A program made the position numbers and the translations under genes. Under the pieces are notes generated by a model, which was not told the origin of the DNA, ran no database searches, and saw nothing but the letters and a program-made list of their open reading frames with translations. From Pyrocephalus nanus (taxonomy: Eukaryota; Chordata; Aves; Passeriformes; Tyrannidae): 64,000 nucleotides of DNA. This document shows, in pieces, positions 48,661 to 62,251 of the stretch. The DNA lies in assembly GCA_038380795.1 (NCBI GenBank), contig CM076259.1:100551739-100615738 (forward strand), read 5' to 3'. Position 1 is the first letter of the stretch. The number at the start of each line of letters is the position of its first letter.

Positions 48661-51600
48661 CTGGTTCCAAGGCAGGCTGATTTACTCCCTGTTTTTCAGA
48701 CAGAAAAGCTGTCACCTCCACACAACTTTGCACTCAAAGCTGGTGGCTGTTTTCCAAGTCAGAGTGCTCAGCATCACCAAGCGAGAAAGTGCCCTGTGGG
48801 CAGGGGCAAGCCTCTGATCTGAAGACACCAGGAGCTGTGTAAAGATGCTGTCAGTTGTCTGAAGCATCAGGAAACCAAAGTGTTTTTGCAAGGTTTAGGA
48901 GAAAGCTTTGAAGCCAAATAATTTTCAGAAAGGCGATGAGTGTACGAACTGGCAGGTTAAATTAGGATATTGTAAAGTGTTATTTTTGTAGGCTACAGTC
49001 AAAACCAAGACCATATGTTGAGAAGGCAGAGGAGAGGCAACGACTCGGGGGCACAGTGTTCTGTATTCCTTACACCTTGTCCATTATAAAAAGCCACCCT
49101 GCCCCACCAGTGAAAGGTATTGATCCTGTGAAACATGGCTTTTCATCCAGGCAACCCATGTTTCTCATTTCAGTTTTACTAAGGTGGGAGTGAGCAGTCC
49201 CAGTTCATTTTACAGTGACCATGTGTTCGCACATCAGCACCTGCAAAGTTGTTTAGATACAATATCATAAAGCATATTAGTCCAAAGTCTAAAATTCCTG
49301 TTGGTCCACAACTGATAAAAGCTACATACTGCAATTTGTAGCAAGTAGAATTTAAATTATAGGAGAGAGGCAGAAGCTGTTGGAGAGATAATGCTGGAAC
49401 ACTCTTGCAGTTTCTCTGAAATTAAATGCTTTCCATTTAGCCATTGCTGTAGCTAATAAGATGCTTTGATAGCTTCAAATTGCCACCTCTAAGGGAGAGG
49501 GAAACACAGTAGGAAGGAAGAGGACAGACTTTAAATCAAACTTTACTTTTTTATCTTAGGTCAAATTCAGTTCCTACTGAACCTGCTGACTTTACTCAGA
49601 ACAAAGGTGAATTTGTGCTATAAAAGCGGAATTCCTCTGAACTGATGCAAACATCAATCCAGTCACAAAATATCCAGTTAAAATGCAAGTTTATTATGCT
49701 AAGTTCATTCACAGTGCTTAATGTATTCGTAAAACTGAACATACTGACATATTTGTGCTGGCGAGTGTGTACCACTTATCACTGTTAATGTACTCTAGCT
49801 TTATGTGATTTGAAAACTATCAAGTTCAGTCCATGAAATTAGGCATATCTAACTGCAAATTTTTCATTAGCAATTGTCTGTTAGTGTAGGAAGCTGTGGT
49901 GTCACTGTTGCACACATCCTTTCTTGCAGGCCCCATTAAAAGGAAACGAAAACCATGAGGGGCCAAAAGGATCTGCTCATAGAAAGCCAAGCACAGATTG
50001 CTCATTGTGGACAGCTGGTCACTGTGTTTTCTATAAAAACTTGACATATTTAAAACAGCTCATTTCGTGAGTCACAAGTCACTGCACTGATGAACTGACC
50101 AAATTTCTGAGGGTATCTGAGCCATGTTTAAGAGTATCTAGAACCACAGACTCCTATTTTTTATAGTTTTTCCATGTCTTTGTTGTGCTTCTGCCCTTAG
50201 CTTGAAAGTAATTTCTTTTGCTTTCCCACATGTGGGAGCTTACACATGAAAAACTCTTTTGTCAAGAGTTGGTTGGTCAAAATTGATGCCCAGTTCTTGA
50301 AAAAAATTATCAAACCAGAAGCTCTTGTGCTAATACTGTGATTTGTATTGATTTCAGAATTATTTCATTCTCACAGTGATGAAGCAACAAGAGTTGAATC
50401 CTGCCCTGAGTCTCCTTGTGCCCACTTCACCCTTCTCTTTTGTAAACATCAGCAGAAACAATAGACTGGCTTTCCTCAAAATGGAGAACAAAGGTGCCCT
50501 TTTATGAAGGCACAGCCAGGAAAGGTTCTCCATGAAGAACAACGTGACAGAAGCAAATGTTGTACCTGGACAGACAAATGGGAGTATATAGTCTGCACAA
50601 GGCCCATGAGGTCACCCCTCCAGGCTCTTCAGCAGCAGCAGAGCCCCAGGAGAATACTTGGTCCAGCCAGTGAGTACCAGGCTTCAAGGTAGGCTGATCG
50701 GGAGATGCTGAGGAGTAAATACCACAGATAGTCTCTGTTGAGACTTTGTGCCCTGTCCTGGAAGAGAAGAGGCAAGTGCTGCTGTGACAGAACAAGCTTC
50801 AGTGTAGTTTTCTTCCACACAGAGTAAGCATCAGTTTGTAGGACAGAGCAGTTAGCTTTCCTTAAAGCAACTGGCAGAATAGCTCAAGTAAGGACTTCAG
50901 TATCTGCCCACGGTTTGCAATATTCCATAAAAAAATACTGGTAAACAAAGACTACTAATTTAATTTACAATACCAGTCTGTGTTTGATACAACTCTGAAG
51001 GTTGCCCACAGCAAATAGTTGTGCCACAACCATTGTGGTCCCTAATTTAAAGAGGGCACTGCAAAGTTCCCAATGTTCTTCAGCATTCCAAATGTGTAGC
51101 TAATAACTGACCACATAAACAACTTACTTATGCATGATTTGTGCTCATTCTAGCTTAGATATCAATGCTCCCTCTCAAGTAAGCTGAACAGAACTGTAAT
51201 GTCCCTTCTGAAATGTCAACTTGCTGGGGATGTGGAGCTAATGATAAACGTTGCAGATTTTCTTCAGTCAGAACTTCTCTGGATTTATTGTTTCATTTCA
51301 CTGAATTTTCCTTTCTCCTCTTTTCTCAAACACAGCTCTTGAAAATGAAACAGTTCAGTCTCAGGCACACCATGTACCATTTTCAAAATTCATTGGCACA
51401 GCACAAATGCAACTGAAAGCAGAAGCAACTCATTTTTTTAGGACGCAGTTCCCCATATACTGTATATTTCTTGTTACTCACTTTCCTTTTTGTTATCAGG
51501 TGCTGCATGGCAGGTGGTTTAGAGAAAAAGAAGGTAAAAGTTACATAAAACATCTCAGCCACATCCTCCAGGGATATATTTTGTCATCATACTATTTTCA

Positions 51601-53519
51601 GGCTCTGGAGACAGGCTTTACCAAATCAAAGTGTGCTTTGTTTTTTAATATGATCCTGCTGCACAGACTAGAAAAGAGACTTAGTTCTTCTGTATAGCAC
51701 TATGGCCTTGATTAACCCCATTTGTGGTATCTATTTCAGTGAAAGAGCTAATACCAACACTGACTTCAAAGTGTTGCTAAGTGTGGTATCTGCCCGTTCA
51801 TGTATCATTTGCTTCTCTCAAGCCATTTTCTGTCAGCAGAGAGCAAGCAAGATGTATGCTCTGGGTGAATCCCATATCATCATTAGCAGAAAATTACGCC
51901 AAACTGCTGTAAAGTAATTATGCAGCTACGAGGTGAGCTGGAAGGAAGGCAGTGATTAAATACTTACCTCAGAGTCAGCTCACATTGCATAATGTTTTGT
52001 TCAGAGGCTTTCAATCTATTTTCGAGTTGCTAACCAGTGCCATGGGCTGAACAGAAGGCCTTGAGAAGTATGCTCAGGTAAGCTTGGCCCTTTTTCATCT
52101 CAAGTGAATTTTATTTCGGTATTATATAGTACAATACAGGATAACACTAAATCTTACTGGGTAGCTCGAGGTTACTCTTACACTGCTAAGCTGTTCTCAC
52201 CAAAATCTTTCACAGGTTCTTGCAGAGGTGCTGCAGTTACAACAACCCATTGTGGTTGCACTGAGATGTGGCTATCTGTCATAGAAAGAATGTGAAAAGT
52301 GTGAAGGTTTAGAAATTATGGGATTTGAATTACCTCAATAAAACTGCCTGAGTGAGAGACCTTGGAGCAATGACTGAGGAAGCAATAACAACACTGTATT
52401 CCATATCTTCCCTCCAACACTGGCAAGCTTCATCTTTGGCATTCCTGTGAGAAATACATCTACATGTTGTGGATGGTAATTTTTAAGCACTGAGATATTA
52501 TCACTCATAACTGACTTTATTAATCCTTTTCCAGAATAAAGCAGCACACCCTCTGAGACCCAGAGAAGATACAGTCCTTGTCCAGAGGGACCCACCAGCA
52601 GGACATCAAAGATAAATGTGACAGATGAGACTATGTGAGGCAAGTGATCAGTTGGTTCCATAGTTTTATTTTGCATTTAGCTTTCCTTTCCTCTGACTCC
52701 TCTAGCCTCAAGTTTCCCCTGCTCAGCTTTGTCCCTTTACCCCAATGCTTTCCCTTCTCCTTCCCATTCCTCCCCTTCTGCTCACAGTGTTCCCAAGAGC
52801 CAGTGCTGAATCAAGTGGATAGCCAAAGGTGCTCAATAGACAAAATGCTGAAGGATTGTATAGTGGGAAACAACCCAGTACCCTTCAGAATGTCATTCAG
52901 GATGGTCCTTTAGCAACTTTTACTCTGTTTAAGCCTGTTCCTGTTGATGAGGAGTCTAATGGAATAATCGTAAGAAGTAAATGAGTTTTCTAATATTGAC
53001 TTTAAACATGACACTGGAAACAGGATGCCTAATGATCAAATCATGCCTTCAGTGATGTGGACAGCTGTTTGGTAACTGCAGATACTATGTTTTGCCTCAA
53101 CACACTTCCATTCTCTGTGTACGGTTACCCACATACACAACTCCCCTTTTCTGAGGCCCGGTTCTTGTGAAAACAGGCTGAATTTTTTCACCAATTTAGA
53201 TGGGAATGGGATTAGGGCACAGATAGCACTGTTTGTATGCACAGCTGACTTCAAAGCAATCCACCAATGCAGTGTAGGGTCTGGCACTACTTGATGTCCT
53301 CTACTCCCAGCCAAATAGGAAACACAGGTCTGAACGGTCTCGGCTGACTCACCACCAATTACATGTTCTCATCTGGGTTTGGTGCACCAAAACCAGGAGC
53401 TGGTGTTTCACATACTGAATCCTTACTAAAGCTATCCAGCAGTCACATGAGGGTTCATCTGACCCCATGCTGGCCATGCCTTGGAAATCTACTCTTGTTT
53501 TATTATTAAAAAATGTAAG

Positions 53520-53822
53520 GAAGGTTTTTTCAAAGAGTTGTGAAAGACTGTCTACAAGGGCACATAGTGACAGGACAAGAGAGAAAAACTGAGAGGAGGT
53601 TTAGATTAGATATTAGGAAAAAATTTTTACTGTGAAGGTGGTGAGGTACTGGAACAGGTTTCCAGAGAGGTTGTGATTGTCCTACCTCTGAAAGCATTCA
53701 AGGCTAGACTGAACAGAGCTCTGAGCAACCTGGTCTAGTGGAAGGTGTCCCTGTCCATGACAGGGGGTTTGGGACTAGATGACCTTTAAGGTCCCTACCA
53801 ACCCAGGTCATTCTTTGGTCCT
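53520..53822 (+). mobile_element. CR1 LINE 3' fragment
   Basis: Sense orientation: GGTTTAGATTAGATATTAGG, GTGAGGTACTGGAACAGGTT, GAGCAACCTGGTCTAGTGGA, GGGACTAGATGACCTTTAAG and GGTCATTCTTTGGTC at the end. Confidence 0.92.
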
Positions 53823-54411
53823 CTGATTTAATGAGAGCTGGGCTGCTAAACACAGACTGCACCTTTGGAAAATCTGCCCTTTGTTGCAACTTTTATTTTC
53901 TACAAATTTAAGAGTTTGGAAGCTTTAATTTCCAGGTTATCTATTCTATGACTTCGTTAAGTGAAAAACACTTCTAGTAGCAGATGTTTGCTATCCTCAA
54001 AGCTACAGATGTCCCACATGCTTTTTGACCTGGTCTCACAGAGGCTGTGAAAGCTCACTTTTTTGTTTCTCAATAAATGAAAACTTTCATGCACTGATCA
54101 TTGTTCCATCCAAAGGCATACTACATATCAGAAAACAAAAGTCGCTTTACAGAGAAACTTTTGCATATGGCTTGAAAGAAAACCCATCAAGAATTGACAA
54201 TGATAGATGATCTCCCCAGTGACATTCAGGAATAATGCAGTTTCACATTTACATCAGGGACAAAAAGCAACGGACATATTTAAATAATCATTAAATATTA
54301 AATGCCTGACACATGGCAAGTTTCAGCCCTGTTCTGTCACACATCTTCTGGAAATCTTTTCTGGATATTATCTGAGGCCTTCTCATTTGCGTTGTTCATG
54401 AACAAAAGCTT

Positions 54412-54417
54412 TTTAAT
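54412..54417 (-). terminator. CLTRN: candidate CLTRN poly(A) signal (ATTAAA)
   Basis: ATTAAA on the minus strand about 160 nt after the CLTRN stop. Canonical AATAAA sites also occur at 53892-53897 and 53498-53503. The true end cannot be chosen from sequence. Confidence 0.25.
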
Positions 54418-54576
54418 GGAAGTTCAAGTGTATGTGTTATCAGCAAAAGGTTCTCTCCAGGGAAATTAAATTAAAGGATGTTTTTCTTGTCTTCACATTT
54501 GACATTCAGGAGTAGTGTCGAGATAAGGTAGGCACAGGAGTCTCTCGGAAAACGACCAGATAACAATGGCAGCATT

Positions 54577-54733
54577 TCATAAGGATGTGAACCGTTCATC
54601 ATCTGCTGCAAAGACACCATTAATGTGGCCTGGTTTTAAATCCAGCACTTCACAAGGCAGCCCATTTTCTAATGTTACTGTCACTTCAACTTTCTCTTCT
54701 AAATTTTCTCTCTCTGTTGACTCTTTATTCTTT
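54577..54733 (-). CDS. CLTRN: CLTRN last coding exon, cytoplasmic tail and stop
   Basis: 157 nt, acceptor TTCTAG, stop TGA at 54579-54577. Reads [34 protein letters not shown] and [13 protein letters not shown], matching the collectrin tail pattern (NKE..E, ENG.P, LD.K.GHIN..F..DER). Joins in phase to the previous exon. Confidence 0.93.
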
Positions 54734-57700
54734 CTAGAAACAAGAAAGAAAAAATCATCTTATTCTGTTGACCTGCATCACTCATCATGATTCCACAGAC
54801 AGAAAACTGCATGTTTAGTCAGAAGTTTGTTGTAGCTTAAAGGCATAATCTTGTGATTTTATCTTTGCTGTTGTAAATACACCATGGAAATTGGGAGGGC
54901 CAGAGATTGGTAGTCCTAGTTTAGTGGTTTGACCTCAGAACTGGGAAACGGAAAACCCAAAGTAAACATGTTGTAAGTATATTTTAAATAATATTTCATC
55001 TTCTTATTCTGTAAAATTACTGGAGGGTGCAAAAGGAAAATCTGGTGTAAAACCAAAATCAAAAAAATACATAAATCTGTTTTTATTTTACATCAGGAAG
55101 GACTGGACTAAACATCTAATCTGGCCCTGTAAAGTATGTCATAGGTTCCACCCCATGATGTGTACAAATGAAAGCATACTTTTTAGAAACAGATCAGCTT
55201 CAGACTAACTATAGTCTCCAAATGTGCAGACTTGGGTGCCCTCACACTCCAGTATTATCTTCTCCAGAAGATAATGCTGCAAATCTTTTTTTTCTTCAAA
55301 CTTCATTAACATCCCCCTTCCTACCCAGTATATTATGTTTTTATTTTCTAGATAAAACAGTTGCATGGCTTTCACTTTTTCAAGATTCAGTTCTCCCAGA
55401 AAACATATTAAACTAGTTGCTGAATTAAAAATGATTTGAATTAAAAAGAAATCTAAAAAAAAAATTCTAAAAATAAAACCATGAGAAGATGTAATAGTGA
55501 AATATCAGTCAACATGTCACAACATTCCTTTAATTCCAGATTTATTCTGACCTTGAGAACTACTAGTTCATAGTTGAAAAACCTGATGTACTTTTCAGCC
55601 TGCATCATCAGCACTTTCAGAGGATAAGAAACTCAAAGGTCAGCTGCACTGCTTCTTCCTATCCCACAGCATGTACTGTAACAATCTGACTCGGGACAAT
55701 CATAAAAATCTGACTCAGTATAACTGCTAATAACAGCAACATTAACAATGATAAAATTTTATTGGCCTTTGGAAGATTCTTGGCATTACACACTTGCTAA
55801 AATAAACCTGGGGTGTAGTAGCAGAAACCTCTGACCTCTGGCTGCTGTATCTGCTCTCACACTGATAAGAGGAATGTTCTTTAATACAAAACTGTGGGGA
55901 CAGAACATAAAAGTTACTAAAAAGCAGGTTCAAAAGAAATCAGAGGAGTAGAAGATGTGTGGAACTCATTGCCAGAGAAATTAGGAGAAGCTAAAAATTT
56001 CTATGAATCCAAGAGGAGACTCAGCAAGTTAAGGGAAGAGAAAACACTGTAGGTAACCCAATACATGAAGACCAAATCCAGCTCAGGAAGGCCCACAGCT
56101 GCAAATTAGATGCTGGGAGACTAATAAAGGGAAAGACCATGTGCTTACTCTGTTTTCACTCTTCCCAAGGCAAATGTTTACGGCCTCTGTTGCAGACGGG
56201 ATTTTGGGGGGGTAGGTGTAGACTTCAGGATAGTTCAGGATAGACAGCAGAGGATAGTCCTGCCCTAGGCATGTGGCAAATCTATTACTGGAAAGGGAGG
56301 TGTCCTATTGCTGCAATGACAGGAGAACAAACACAAGGCTGGGAGACAGTGTGTTTGATCCAGCCCACTGCAGAGGCAAGGGCTACAGTCACGGGGAGCT
56401 CTTCAATCTGCAGGAAGCTGCACTTGCAATTTTACATGTTGGCAGCGATGCACAGTGAAGACCTAATTAAGTTCAAGAAATGGCACATGAGTCTAACTCA
56501 ATACTGAAACCCCTTTGCAGACCAATCATGCTTCCCTGCCACCCTGAGCATCAACAGGCTGAAGCACCTACTTTTGGACTTATCTGAACTGAGGTATTTA
56601 ACTGGTACTTTAAAGGCCTTTAAAGACAAAATGCCAGATTTATGAAAAGTCAACACCATCCTTGGGGCCAGATATCCAACACGGCTTACTAGGCAACAGA
56701 GTTCCCATTATGTAAGCTCTGGTTGGGTTTCCAAGAAAACTAATTACTGGACATTCTCAAGTCTTTGACAACCTGGTCACTTTGGTGACTGAAAAAGAGA
56801 TCAGCACTTCTGAAATTCTCCTCCCTGATGTCTGGCTCTTTTTCTCAAGAAACAAAATAGCCCAGACCATTCTTTTTTACCACTCCAGTCTTTGCAGCAA
56901 TAGATGGAAGAAATATGTGCTCACCCTCTCTCTCATTCCCCTGCCTCTGCTTGCAGATGTTATTGATGTGAAAGGAGGGTTAGAGTTCAGCCACAGACAA
57001 ATCTGCTCTGAGGAAAGGTTATATATACAGGTAGAGTAGGGAAACAGTGGGAGAAGTGAAAAGAAGCGTAACAACTAAAAGAACAAAAATATGAGACAGG
57101 GAGGGTGCCAAGTGACCTCAGGCAGGCTGCAACAAGCCTGGTGGTATGCCATGAAGTTTACACCACACTGAAGGGAAGTGCTCAAATTCTGCTGAGTTAT
57201 TTTGAACATACCGGGAGGAAATTCCACCTTTCAGCAAGATATGAAGCATAAATTGTTATTTTAGCTAGAAAAATCATAGCTATTTAGCATAGTTTATTTA
57301 TATTACACTTACTTGAAATGTTCAAAGAAACCCTTTAAGTCAGGCACCATAAGGACACACAGAGCCATGATATGACACAGAGGGCAGATATGGACTTCAG
57401 ATAGCAACATTATTCTCTGTTTTTTCAGAAGAGTTGCCTGTGTTAAAGGCATGAAATAACTCAATCCATACAACGTGGTTGTGATAGGGTTAAAACTATC
57501 CATATACTCCAAGTCCCTGCCCAGACTCTTCCCCCAACACCATCTTTCATCTATTCTTATTTGAATTTTGGGGCTTTTTGAAAACAGAAAGAGGTTTTAG
57601 AAATTCATGAAACTCCTGTGAATGCAATATATAACTTGGGGATTCTAACTACACTACTAAAGATTGTCTACGAGAAGCACTTAACCTTAACAATAAGTGT

Positions 57701-60700
57701 TGTTTTTCTCAGGTCTTTTAATGTTTTTCAAGATAACAAGGAAGCAGAAAGCAACAGTCTCTGCAACACACAGCTTTTCTTATATTAATCCCTTGTTCTG
57801 ATATATTTGAGGATGAAATCTATCATACAGTCAATGATTTTAACATTATCTAGTTTTCATCAGAAATTTACCTTTTCAGTTCTTCTGCTGTTCCTGTATG
57901 AATCTACTGCTGAAATCATAATCTTGTGTTAACCTAACCTCTGTGGCAGCCAAAAGCATGGCAAAAGCTGAACTTGTATCGTAGAATCTCAACTCAGATG
58001 AGAAATTTCTATTCCTTATGCCCCAGTCAGAGCCAACAGAGATGGCAGGATCAAAACTCCACCTACTCTCTGTGTTGCTCCAGCATGGTCACACGAGGGA
58101 AGCATGAATAGCCTTCTCTTTTTCACCAGTGCCACCACAGGGCAGAAACTGAGAGGAAAAGAGAGTATCTTTCTCCTACCCAGACAGCAAATACCTAAGC
58201 CCACAGGGAGATCTGCCCATGAACCTATGAAGGGCTGGGTGCTCCAGATTCATCAGGTCATGAATGGTAGGTGAGACTCACAGACTGTTCCACTGAGCGG
58301 GCCCTCTTTGGCCATACATTAATCATTATTGTGTTCTTTACTAGGTCTTCTCAAGCTGCAGCAGCAACATTTTTTTCAGCCCTGCCAACTTTTGGCACTA
58401 CTGCCCTGGAAGGAGCTCAGTCACTGCCAGCCCTCTCCCTCCTGGTAGCTACGTGGGTAGTCTGTCAGAGGAGGGTCCCCTGTGGCATAACAGACCTCTG
58501 GAAGATTGACATCAAATGTCTTTGTAAAGCTCATCTCTAGTTGGTGGCCTCCAGGATCATATTCTGACACTCTCCATTTCTTCATTACATCCCAGCATTA
58601 CTAAGGCATCTATACTTCACTGTTAAAAATTTTAACCCCTTTCCTCAGAAAAGGAACATGTTGTCTTCTTAACCTAGGAAGGGAAGGGAACACAGCTACA
58701 AATTCTCTGAGGCTGCTCTGAAACACAAAACCATCTCAGCTGACTTAACTAGCCAATATTCCATTAAAATAGAAGAAAGGCTAAGCCGCTTACTTCTTGC
58801 GTTTCTGAATCCCCGAAACAACGAGGAAAACAATCCCAGCCACAATGAGACAAAGAACAACACCAAATACAATAAGCCAGACAGGCGTAGAGGGTTCAAC
58901 AGGAGGTGATAAGGTTGAGGTTATCTTCAGGAACTGCAGTGTTTTGTCACTCAGTAGAAAGGCACTGTTGATTCTGTTCCGGTTCATCCTTCATAAAAAT
59001 AAAAATAATAATAATTAAAAAAAATAACATCACAACTCTTTATAAAGATATTGGATAAGTTAAAAACACAGAAAAAATAAAAGGATTTTTCATTAACATG
59101 CTGCAAGTCTGGAAGGACTGAATCTGATCTAGCATGATGAGTTAAAGGCTGTGAATGTTGTCTACCTTTAGTGGGGGTTGGCCATTTCTACCAGGCAACT
59201 AGCAATAGGACAAGAGGACACAGCCTAAGGCTGTACCAGGGGAGATTCAGGTTGGATAACAGGAAGAATTTCTTCTCTGAAAGGGTGGTTAAGCACTGGA
59301 ATGGGCTGCCCAGGGAGGTAGTGGAGTCACTGTCCCTGGAGGTGTTTAAAAAATGACTGGACATGGCACTTAGTTCCATGGTCTAGTTGATAAGGTGGTG
59401 ATCAGTCAGAGGTTGAACTTGATGGTCTTGGAGGTCTTTTCCAACCTAACTGATTCTGTGATTCCATGATTTTATGATTCTATGATGTTGGTAGGATTGC
59501 ACAGACCTTCACTTTAACATAGACCTTGTCAGTAATCCATAGACACCCACACACTTCCAACATTTTGAACAACAGATTTTAGTATGTACCTATCTGAAAA
59601 ATTGGGAAATACAGATGAGACCTGAAGTACAGAATTATTATTTATTTCTGGTTTGGACCATGTGCTGAAGACACAGCAGGCTGCAATCGGTAAGAGTGTC
59701 TCTGTTGTCTTGCTGATGTAGCATTAAAGATTAGCATGGGAGTGGCAGATATACCCTGCAATCCTCAGGGAATTTACTTATAGTGCCCCTTGGTCTCTCA
59801 AAATGAACCATCCTACACGTTATGGGCCAGTACATCTGCCCCTGCTGCTGTAGTTTTTCTTAGATCCATGAGGAACAGAATACAGTTTGGTCCAAAAGAA
59901 TCCACTCCTATTGTCAACATGTCCTTCTTCTCTGCAGGATGCAGCTAAAGGGATTTGTATTTTGCACATTTTTTTCCGCTAAGAAAAACCATAGGTCTGA
60001 GAAATACACTTTGTCACATGAGTAGTACAATTGCTACCCTGTAATGGGGTATCTTCACCCATTTTCACTACCTGTAATCATTTGCAGGTAATTCCGGATC
60101 TAAATCTAAGCAGCCATCAGAGACTTTAGCAGTATCTTTCATTAGTTGTTTCAAAAAATCAAAAATTTTTGAGAAAATGTGTTACATGTATTGATCCTGA
60201 GAAGTTTCTTTTGACTGCAGTTGTATGAATTAAAGCAGCTCTTTTTTGTATAAAATTACATTTATTTACCACACAGCAAGTATTTCCAAAGAAAAGATGT
60301 ATGGGAAATACAGGCAAGATTTTTCAAACTTCTTTTCTTGGAAATCATCATGTTTGGCTGTCTCTTAGACAGGAAGTTCTTAGCTGTAATGGAAAGCCAA
60401 CATTCCTGGAGAGGACTGAAAGCCATGGCATTTTATAAGACTCATTACACGGTAAGCTGTCATTTAGAAAAGATTTCCATCCTTACTGATATGAAAGGAT
60501 CATTGTGAACAGATGAAATAAGCATTGTTCACCCTCATCTAATGGCTGGAGTTTCAGAATTACATACACATGCAGGCAATTATAAGTGCATTTCATGTTA
60601 GTATATGCATCACTATATCTTGTGTATAATTATGTAAGATCTTGACTCTCAGAAAGAGCTCTGAGATGGTTTACCTTCCTCTTTATTCTTACTTTGTAGA

Positions 60701-62251
60701 AAATATCATGCAACAAAATTCTGGTCCATGGCTAGTGTTCTTATGTGCTACCACAGTATGAAGACTTAGAGTAAAGGTTTAGTATGGAGGCCTGCAATCA
60801 GAAGCAACTGAACAAAAAGTATTGTAGTTTTATAGACCATTTTATTTCTTGTTTCTAAATTAGATAGGAATTAAAACTTTTCATAAATAGCATATTGTTT
60901 ATCGGGGGACAGACAACAGTTAAAAAACCAAACAATAATAGCATCCAATTTCTGTGCCGAACGGGGCACATAAAAGACTTAAATAAATCAGCTTATGCTA
61001 CTGAGTGTATCAAAGAATAACAGAAATGCAAAAACCCTGCATTCCAGCACTCTTACAGAGAGCTTCAGTGAATAAATAATCTGCTTTCTCCACTAATGCT
61101 ATGAAGCTATTGTTTGGTGTCTCTGTAGGAAGTAGTTTAATCTGCTCATAAGCTTAAGTTAATCTTTCCAAAAGAAGGCATACTCATTCATCAGGAATTA
61201 GGCATTACACCTCCACAGAGATAACATGAATTTTCAAGACAGAGCACAGAATGCCTGAAAACAAAGAGGTCCGTTTTCCACCCTGTGCTTGAGAAATGTA
61301 TGTGAGTTATGCAGCTTGTGGGACTCATCCCTATAAACCCCTTGTGAAGGTTTGGTGGACCACTGAAGTCAGACTACCCACTTTTTCTTTTTCTCTCATC
61401 AGCTCCACATTCTCGCTTTTATTTGCTACAGAGTGTGATTTTTAGTAGAAAGCAAACTGATTTGTACCACACAGTACTTTGTACAAGCAATGGTCAGCTA
61501 TGATATTGACTGGCATTCCAGAACCAGCTGGTATGAAAAGAATGTGAGCATAAAGTTGTTTAAGCCAGGCTGGGACACAGCCAGCTCTGCTAGGAGTTCA
61601 CACGAGCTCTTCTCATGTGAAAGCTCAACTTCTAAATTAAATCAGTTGAACTGTTAGTGAGAAGCACTGAAAGGGAGCCTATGCTCATTAGTCCAGGTAT
61701 AGATGTGCATGTAGCATGAAGTGAAAGTTAAATTACATTAATTTGACCCAGAAAGTGTGCAATTCCATCATCTGAGGGAGAAGGCTCCCTTGCCGGTAAA
61801 TGTAGCAGTTGGATGAGAGCACTGTATGTGCCATACACCGAAGAGCAAATCATAGGTAGGGCTCTGGAAAGGGACTAAATTTCTTCTGAGTCTCCAGCAT
61901 TAACAGAGACTCTTTCTAAAGTTATAATGCCGAGGCTTACAGGCTTTGCATTCTGTGGGACTGTTAAAAAATCCTCTGATCTCACCTTCATGAAAGAGTA
62001 CTGACTCCTTGGTGTTTTAACTACTTGGATTAATTCATCCTTAAAGAGGAAGTGTGCTCATTCATACAAAGCCCAGAGAGAGAAAGCATCCTCAGTAAGC
62101 AAGGAAGAAAAGGTTGCAGAAGCAGTTACTGTACCTGATGGCTGCCTCTACCACACTTCCAGGAACAGTTGTCACATTTTTGGAAGAATCTGTGACCACA
62201 AACCAAAATGACACACGGTCTGTCACATTGCAGAGCAGCACATTGGATATT
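54577..62251 (-). CDS. CLTRN: CLTRN (collectrin, TMEM27), last three coding exons; 5' end outside the window
   Basis: Collectrin is a single-pass glycoprotein without a peptidase domain, related to the C-terminal part of ACE2. In mammals it chaperones SLC6 amino-acid transporters in kidney, supports insulin secretion in beta cells, and is controlled by HNF1A. Three exons (62251-62135, 58988-58794, 54733-54577) join in phase to 469 nt, giving about 155 codons of a protein that is 222 aa in human. They encode part of the extracellular neck with two N-V-T sequons, a membrane helix and the cytosolic tail. The exons for the signal peptide, VRLSIRTALGD block and YLFK block were not found between 62252 and 64000, so they lie beyond the window. 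No lesion seen. In mammals too CLTRN lies 5' of ACE2 on the same strand. Confidence 0.95.
54734..58793 (-). other. CLTRN last intron
   Basis: About 4.1 kb. Apart from a degenerate CR1-like piece at 55935-56120, nothing was recognised. Confidence 0.6.
55935..56120 (+). mobile_element. degenerate CR1-like fragment
   Basis: GTGTGGAACTCATTGCCAGAG followed by GCTAAAAATTTCTATGAATCC resembles the CR1 GTGGAACTCGTTGCC..CCAAAAATTTAGA block. Ends uncertain. Confidence 0.45.
58794..58988 (-). CDS. CLTRN: CLTRN exon, membrane-spanning (195 nt)
   Basis: Acceptor TGAAG, donor GAA/GTAAGC. Reads [20 protein letters not shown], a proline-rich linker, helix [20 protein letters not shown] and the stop-transfer QKRKK. 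Confidence 0.97.
58989..62134 (-). other. CLTRN intron with a CR1 copy
   Basis: About 3.1 kb, containing the CR1 fragment at 59165-59488 and short A/T simple sequence near 58998-59025. Nothing else recognised. Confidence 0.6.
59165..59488 (+). mobile_element. CR1 LINE 3' fragment
   Basis: Sense orientation, well preserved: CCAGGCAACTAGCAATAGGA, GGGAGATTCAGGTTGGATA, TGGAATGGGCTGCCCAGGGA, CCAACCTAACTGATTCTGTG and an ending in repeated GATTCTATGAT. Confidence 0.95.
62135..62251 (-). CDS. CLTRN: CLTRN exon, extracellular neck (117 nt)
   Basis: Acceptor TGCAG, donor CAG/GTACAG. Reads [20 protein letters not shown] then SSKNVTT and VVEAAIR. Two N-glycosylation sequons. Confidence 0.95.

Larger units (their letters stand above)
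43921..54576. other. ACE2-CLTRN intergenic region
   Basis: About 10.7 kb. Holds the ACE2 promoter at its left end, an old CR1-like stretch (45060-45600), a CR1 copy (46505-46722), a GC-richer block (47580-48660), a CR1 copy (53520-53822) and the presumed CLTRN 3'UTR at its right end. No confident gene. Several overlapping ORFs in the GC-richer block look like chance. Confidence 0.5.

Noticed and set aside
56950..57000. VIDVKGG on the + strand, like the collectrin tail (LDMKGG).
   Set aside because: Wrong strand; the true tail exon was found at 54577-54733 on the minus strand with correct phase and stop.
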